A stretch of DNA of 64,000 bases from positions 1 to 64,000 of the forward strand of contig CAZUPD010000018.1 of assembly GCA_964621785.1 (NCBI GenBank), written 5' to 3'. The position numbers and the translations under genes were made by a program. This stretch comes from JACKDW01 sp964621785 (GTDB lineage: Bacteria > Myxococcota_A > Polyangia > Nannocystales > Nannocystaceae). The notes under the pieces were generated by a model. It ran no database searches. It saw only the letters and a program-made list of their open reading frames with translations, and was not told where the DNA came from. Shown here in pieces: positions 60,406-64,000 of the stretch (its first letter is position 1; each line of letters starts with the position of its first letter).

Positions 60406-63400
60406 GCCTGGCCAAAAAACACGGCACCCGCCCGCTCAAGCACATCAGTATCCTGGCATCGGCCGGCTCGGGCAAGACGTTTCAGCTCACCAACCGCTAT
60501 CTGCAAATTCTCGAGCTAGGCGCTGCGCCTGGGTCAATCCTTGCAAGTACATTTACAAGGTTGGCCGCCGGGGAGATCCGCGACCGCATCCTGCACCGCC
60601 TCGCCGAAAGTGCCAACGATCAAAAGCGCCGCAAGGATCTGGGACACCACATCGACGCCCCGGGGTTGTCGCGCAAACGTGTATTAGAGCTGCTAGAGCT
60701 GCTCGCCCACAGCCTCCACCACCTGCAGATCCGCACCCTCGACAGTTTTTTTGGTGCGATCGTCCGCTGCTTTACCTACGAGTTGGGGCTGCCGGCCGAC
60801 GCCAAGATCGTCGATGCAGACGAGGCGTTTTCGCTGCGCCGCGAGGCCATCCGCATGATGCTCGACGAGGGCGAGGAGGAGGCGATTATCGAGTTGCTGA
60901 CCTCGCTGACCGAGGGCTCCGAGCGGGCGGTGACCGACACGATCGACAACACCGTCAGCGCGCTGTACGAGCTCTACCGCGAGGCCGACCCCCACGCGTG
61001 GCGGGCGATCGAGCCAGCCAAGGTCCTGAGCGAGGAAGAACTCGACCGCGTCATCGTCGTGCTCGAGGGATCGGCCCCCACCGGACCCAAGCGGACGATC
61101 ACTGCACATACAAAAGATGTCGAAGCAGCCCGCGCCTGTCGCACCCACAGCTCCGACGACTGGATGGCATTTGTCGCCAAGGGGCTGGCCAAACCGATCG
61201 CCGCCGGTAACAACCTCTACTACAAAAAGCCGATCGAGCAACACGTCGTCGATGCCTACTACCCGCTGATCGCCCATGCCCAAGGAGTGCTGCGTCAGCG
61301 GGTGATCAACCAAACCGCGGCCACCCAGGCCCTGCTCGAGTTGTTCGACCGCTGCTACGAGCGGGTCAAGCAGCAAAACAAGGCCATCACGTTTGCCGAT
61401 CTCACCGTCGCCTTGGCCCGCGCCGACATGCGCGGACAACTCGACGAAATTTGCTTTCGCATCGATTCGCAGCTGCACCACATCCTGCTCGACGAGATGC
61501 AGGACACCAATATCCAGCAGTGGACCGCCCTGCATCCGATCGTCGACGAGACGATCAGCTACAGCCCCGAAGAGCGATCGTTTTTCTGCGTCGGCGATGT
61601 CAAGCAATCGATCTACGGCTGGCGCGATGCATGTCCCGAAGTACTCAGCAAAATCCCCGAAAACCTGTCGCGGCTCGGCGGCACGGTGATCGAACGCCAG
61701 AGCCTGTCGACCTCGTGGCGATCGTCGCCCACGGTCATCGATGTCATCAACAAGGTGTTTACCGGGCTCGAGCAAAACGCGGCGATGGCCAAGTACCTGA
61801 CGGCAGCCCGCAAGTGGGACCAGGAGTTTGACGAGCATTCGACCGTGCGGGCTGACCTAGCCGGATTTGTCGAGTTGCGAACGATCGAACGCGGCGAGGA
61901 TTCGAGCAAACGCAAATCGATGCGTCTACAAGAAGCTGCACGCCTGGTCGCCGAGCTCTACCAACGCCTGCGCAAGACCGACAACCAGCCGACGATCGGG
62001 GTGTTGTTGCGGACCAATGCCGCAGTCAGTCAGGTGCTGTTTGAACTCGGGCCAACGCGCCTCAAAATCCCGGCGACCGGTCGCGGCGGTGGTCCCTTGA
62101 GCGATGCCCCAGCCGTCAACGCCATCTTGGATCTGCTCAAACTCACCGACCATCCCGACCATTCGGTGGCCGCATTCAATGTCCAGACTTCGCCGTTGGG
62201 TCCGGTTGTCGGATTGGTGCCCGAAGAAGACGATCCCCCGCCCGAAGACGGCCGTGGTCTCGGGCTGGCGATGGTCGGCCGCCGGCGCAAGGTCGCCTCG
62301 CAGGTCCGGCGACAGATCGCAAACGACGGACTCGCACGCACGATTCAGCAATGGGTTCGGGCAATCGCACCCCACACCGACGAGCGCCAGTACCGAAGGT
62401 GCATGCAACTGATCGACTTGGCCGATGTCTGGGACCAACGCGGCACCCTGCGACTCGACGGATTTATCCGCATGGTCACCACCCGACCCGTCGCCGACCC
62501 GGCCTCATCACCGGTCCAGGTCATGACGATCCACCAATCCAAGGGCCTCGAGTTCGACATCGTCATTTTACCGGAGTTAGAGGGCAAGGTCGCCGAAATG
62601 CGCTCGCTCAAGGTCGTGTACGAGCGCGACGGAGATGCCGGCCCGATCGCCCGCATCGCCCGATATGTCTCCCAGGACATCTGGTCGACTTTTGACGATC
62701 TCAAGCCGATGTTTGAACAACACATCGGACGGCTCGCCTACGAGAGCTTGTGCCTGTTGTATGTCGCGATGACTCGCGCACGCCAGGGCTTGTTTTTGTT
62801 GATCGACCCACCGAGTATTCGCGGTAGTGGGGTTCCGGGCACGCTGTCGTCACTGCTGTGTCAGGCCTTGGCCGACGGCGATGTCGGGCCCGACGAAGTC
62901 GTATATTCGGCCGGTAATGCCCGGTGGATGAAGCCGCTGCGGATGGTGCTCGACGAACCCGAAGCCCTCGCACCGGCGGCCGAGCTCGGGCTCAAACTAC
63001 CCATTGCATTTGCACCGACCCAAGGACCCCTGTTGCGCCAAGCTGACCCGTTGGTGGCGATCGCCGGGCAGCGGGTGGGTGATGTCCTCGGCCTCGACGA
63101 CGGCCAGTCTGGGGCGTGGAGCGCAGCGATGCGGGCGTTGTTTGCCGAGGTCGACTGGCTCGACGACACCCTCCCCGAGCTCAAGAAACAAGGAACAAGC
63201 TGGGAGCAGGTCGTCCAAGAAGCGGTGCCCCAACGCGACGCCGCCTGGGCAGCGGCCCGCGTCGACGAGTTCATGACGCTGCTTCAGCAATCCGAAGCCG
63301 AGGTGTGTCTCTCCCGACGCGGACGCAAACCCGAGGCATTGCACGTCGAGCACGAAGTGCCATTCGCCCGGTTAGTCGACGGTGCGATGCAAACCGGACA

Positions 63401-63914
63401 TGTCCCGCGGGTCGAGTTGTACGGCGACCAAGCCCGGGTCATCGGATTTCCCGGGGACCAGCTCGACAGCCGCGAGGCCGCCGAAGAACGGACCAAGCGC
63501 TACCACACCCAAATCACCGCGTGGCGCAAGGCGACCGCCGAGCAGTGGGGGCTCGAAGTCAAATCCGTTTCCGCAGCGCTGTTCTATCTGCGAGGAGGCT
63601 ACGCGATCGAGGTCAAGACCAAAGCGAGCGCCAGGTCGGTCGCCAAACGAACCAAGCCCGTCGCGAACGCGAGCGACACCGACGAGAAGTCTCCGAAATC
63701 CGGACCAAGCGACCCAACAAATATCCATCCGCCGGCACCACGGCCCGAAACATCGACTGCGCCGGGCGAAGAAACGCAGGCTGCGGTCAAGACAAGCACC
63801 ACCGGAAAAAAACGTACAAAACGTGCCAAGGCCAAGACGAAAGCCCCGGCGAGCACCGACAAACCTGCCAAGAAACGTTCCAAGTCCAAGACGTCCAAAG
63901 CCAAAATCGATTAG
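60402..63914 (+). CDS. addA: AddA-like UvrD-family helicase with degenerate nuclease domain and Lys-rich tail
   Basis: 1170 residues. All SF1A helicase motifs are intact: ASAGSGKT (19-26), ILASTFTRLAAGEI (Ia), LLDEMQDTNIQQW (II, near 363), VGDVKQSIYGWRDA (III, near 396), VMTIHQSKGLEFDIVILPEL (V, about 706-725) and LYVAMTRARQGLFLL (VI, near 785). The C-terminal domain looks like the AddA nuclease (VEHEVPFA, then VELYG and VIGFPGD at 1013-1019 where VDYKTD is expected), but the catalytic Asp and Lys are replaced. The last 90 residues are a Lys/Ala/Thr/Ser-rich tail like an H1 tail. It forms an operon with the AddB-like gene; the pair should unwind and degrade DNA ends for recombinational repair. 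Confidence 0.88.
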   Translation: MSLAKKHGTRPLKHISILASAGSGKTFQLTNRYLQILELGAAPGSILASTFTRLAAGEIRDRILHRLAESANDQKRRKDLGHHIDAPGLSRKRVLELLELLAHSLHHLQIRTLDSFFGAIVRCFTYELGLPADAKIVDADEAFSLRREAIRMMLDEGEEEAIIELLTSLTEGSERAVTDTIDNTVSALYELYREADPHAWRAIEPAKVLSEEELDRVIVVLEGSAPTGPKRTITAHTKDVEAARACRTHSSDDWMAFVAKGLAKPIAAGNNLYYKKPIEQHVVDAYYPLIAHAQGVLRQRVINQTAATQALLELFDRCYERVKQQNKAITFADLTVALARADMRGQLDEICFRIDSQLHHILLDEMQDTNIQQWTALHPIVDETISYSPEERSFFCVGDVKQSIYGWRDACPEVLSKIPENLSRLGGTVIERQSLSTSWRSSPTVIDVINKVFTGLEQNAAMAKYLTAARKWDQEFDEHSTVRADLAGFVELRTIERGEDSSKRKSMRLQEAARLVAELYQRLRKTDNQPTIGVLLRTNAAVSQVLFELGPTRLKIPATGRGGGPLSDAPAVNAILDLLKLTDHPDHSVAAFNVQTSPLGPVVGLVPEEDDPPPEDGRGLGLAMVGRRRKVASQVRRQIANDGLARTIQQWVRAIAPHTDERQYRRCMQLIDLADVWDQRGTLRLDGFIRMVTTRPVADPASSPVQVMTIHQSKGLEFDIVILPELEGKVAEMRSLKVVYERDGDAGPIARIARYVSQDIWSTFDDLKPMFEQHIGRLAYESLCLLYVAMTRARQGLFLLIDPPSIRGSGVPGTLSSLLCQALADGDVGPDEVVYSAGNARWMKPLRMVLDEPEALAPAAELGLKLPIAFAPTQGPLLRQADPLVAIAGQRVGDVLGLDDGQSGAWSAAMRALFAEVDWLDDTLPELKKQGTSWEQVVQEAVPQRDAAWAAARVDEFMTLLQQSEAEVCLSRRGRKPEALHVEHEVPFARLVDGAMQTGHVPRVELYGDQARVIGFPGDQLDSREAAEERTKRYHTQITAWRKATAEQWGLEVKSVSAALFYLRGGYAIEVKTKASARSVAKRTKPVANASDTDEKSPKSGPSDPTNIHPPAPRPETSTAPGEETQAAVKTSTTGKKRTKRAKAKTKAPASTDKPAKKRSKSKTSKAKID

Positions 63915-63947
63915 TACACATGTAGGCACATCGAAAAGAGGTCCGCC

Positions 63948-64000
63948 ATGAAGCGAAAAATGTTCCGGGGTGAGATTGTCCTGTCGACCTGGGAAGACCT
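63948..64000 (+). CDS. Start of an unidentified gene (truncated by window end)
   Basis: An ATG at 63948 is preceded by an AGAGG ribosome site (63936-63940), 7 nt upstream, and opens MKRKMFRGEIVLSTWED before the window ends. It begins 33 bp after the helicase stop and could be the third gene of the operon. Too short to name. Confidence 0.55.
   Translation, partial: MKRKMFRGEIVLSTWED

Larger units (their letters stand above)
1102..63014. repeat. Iterated interrupted palindrome TGYANNTRCA (46 copies across the window)
   Basis: Core start positions by hand: 1102, 6893, 8415, 9230, 9605, 10709, 11239, 11510, 14348, 15085, 16102, 17447, 17803, 18860, 20351, 20475, 21376, 21885, 22437, 25451, 26525, 27240, 27557, 33812, 36044, 36606, 36963, 37392, 38112, 38487, 38979, 40180, 40357, 40363, 40819, 44291, 44481, 47452, 49759, 49846, 51307, 53199, 58527, 60542, 61103 and 63005. 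Perfect 12-mers TTGYANNTRCAA are at 6892, 10708, 26524, 49758 and 51306. Only the 10-bp copies are meant, not the spans between them. The central two bases vary freely and both Y and R vary, so this is a protein-site-like consensus, not copies of one element. Confidence 0.85.

Overview
The window reads as chromosomal DNA from a GC-rich myxobacterium-like organism (Myxococcota), most plausibly of the Nannocystales type. The evidence is a CdnL/CarD regulator, a histone-H1-like Lys/Ala/Thr repeat protein, a Ser/Thr kinase fused to WD40 repeats, a VIT/vWA protein with an AgmX/PglI-like C-terminus, lipoproteins with Thr/Glu/Asp-rich linkers, and an IgGFc-binding-type lipoprotein. The placement is inferred from gene content only. 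I see no tRNA, rRNA, insertion sequence, prophage or CRISPR array.

Layout. 0-5 kb: H1-like gene (cut by the window edge), a small lipoprotein, cdnL, class II aldolase, a YciO/Sua5-type protein and a membrane histidine kinase. 5-16 kb: DedA-like membrane protein, VIT/vWA protein, kinase-WD40, two adjacent ArsA-like ATPases, and a HEAT/THUMP-like/methyltransferase protein. 16-24 kb: frataxin (cyaY), an HTTM-type membrane pair, asnS, greB, an SDR, an exported protein, a BioF-like synthase and rsmG. 24.15-25.0 kb: two parS-like sites bracketing two families of tandem repeats, a candidate centromere. 25-32.5 kb: rhomboid-TPR protein, tsaD, rsmA, mutM, an ECF sigma factor and speA. 32.5-44 kb, mostly minus strand: a cytochrome-c-type membrane protein, a SpoU methyltransferase, an unusual translationally coupled pair of GHKL (HSP90-like) proteins, the larger fused across a membrane segment to a transglutaminase-like domain, an IgGFc-type lipoprotein, and an ECF sigma / FecR-TPR pair. 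44-52.7 kb: lipoproteins, lysC, a TPR lipoprotein, a coiled-coil zinc-ribbon protein and metH. 52.9-57 kb: likely surface-polysaccharide genes (MBL-fold hydrolase, TylF-like methyltransferase, O-antigen ligase/polymerase) and a hypothetical. 57.3-63.9 kb: an AddB/AddA-like helicase-nuclease operon whose AddA-like subunit has a degenerate nuclease domain and a Lys-rich tail.

Across the whole window a short interrupted palindrome, TGYA-NN-TRCA (best form TTGYANNTRCAA), recurs 46 times by hand count, inside genes in different reading phases and between genes. A rough estimate at about 63% GC predicts about two. It behaves like a HIP1-type iterated chromosomal palindrome and is, with the GHKL/transglutaminase pair and the parS/repeat locus, the most interesting signal here.
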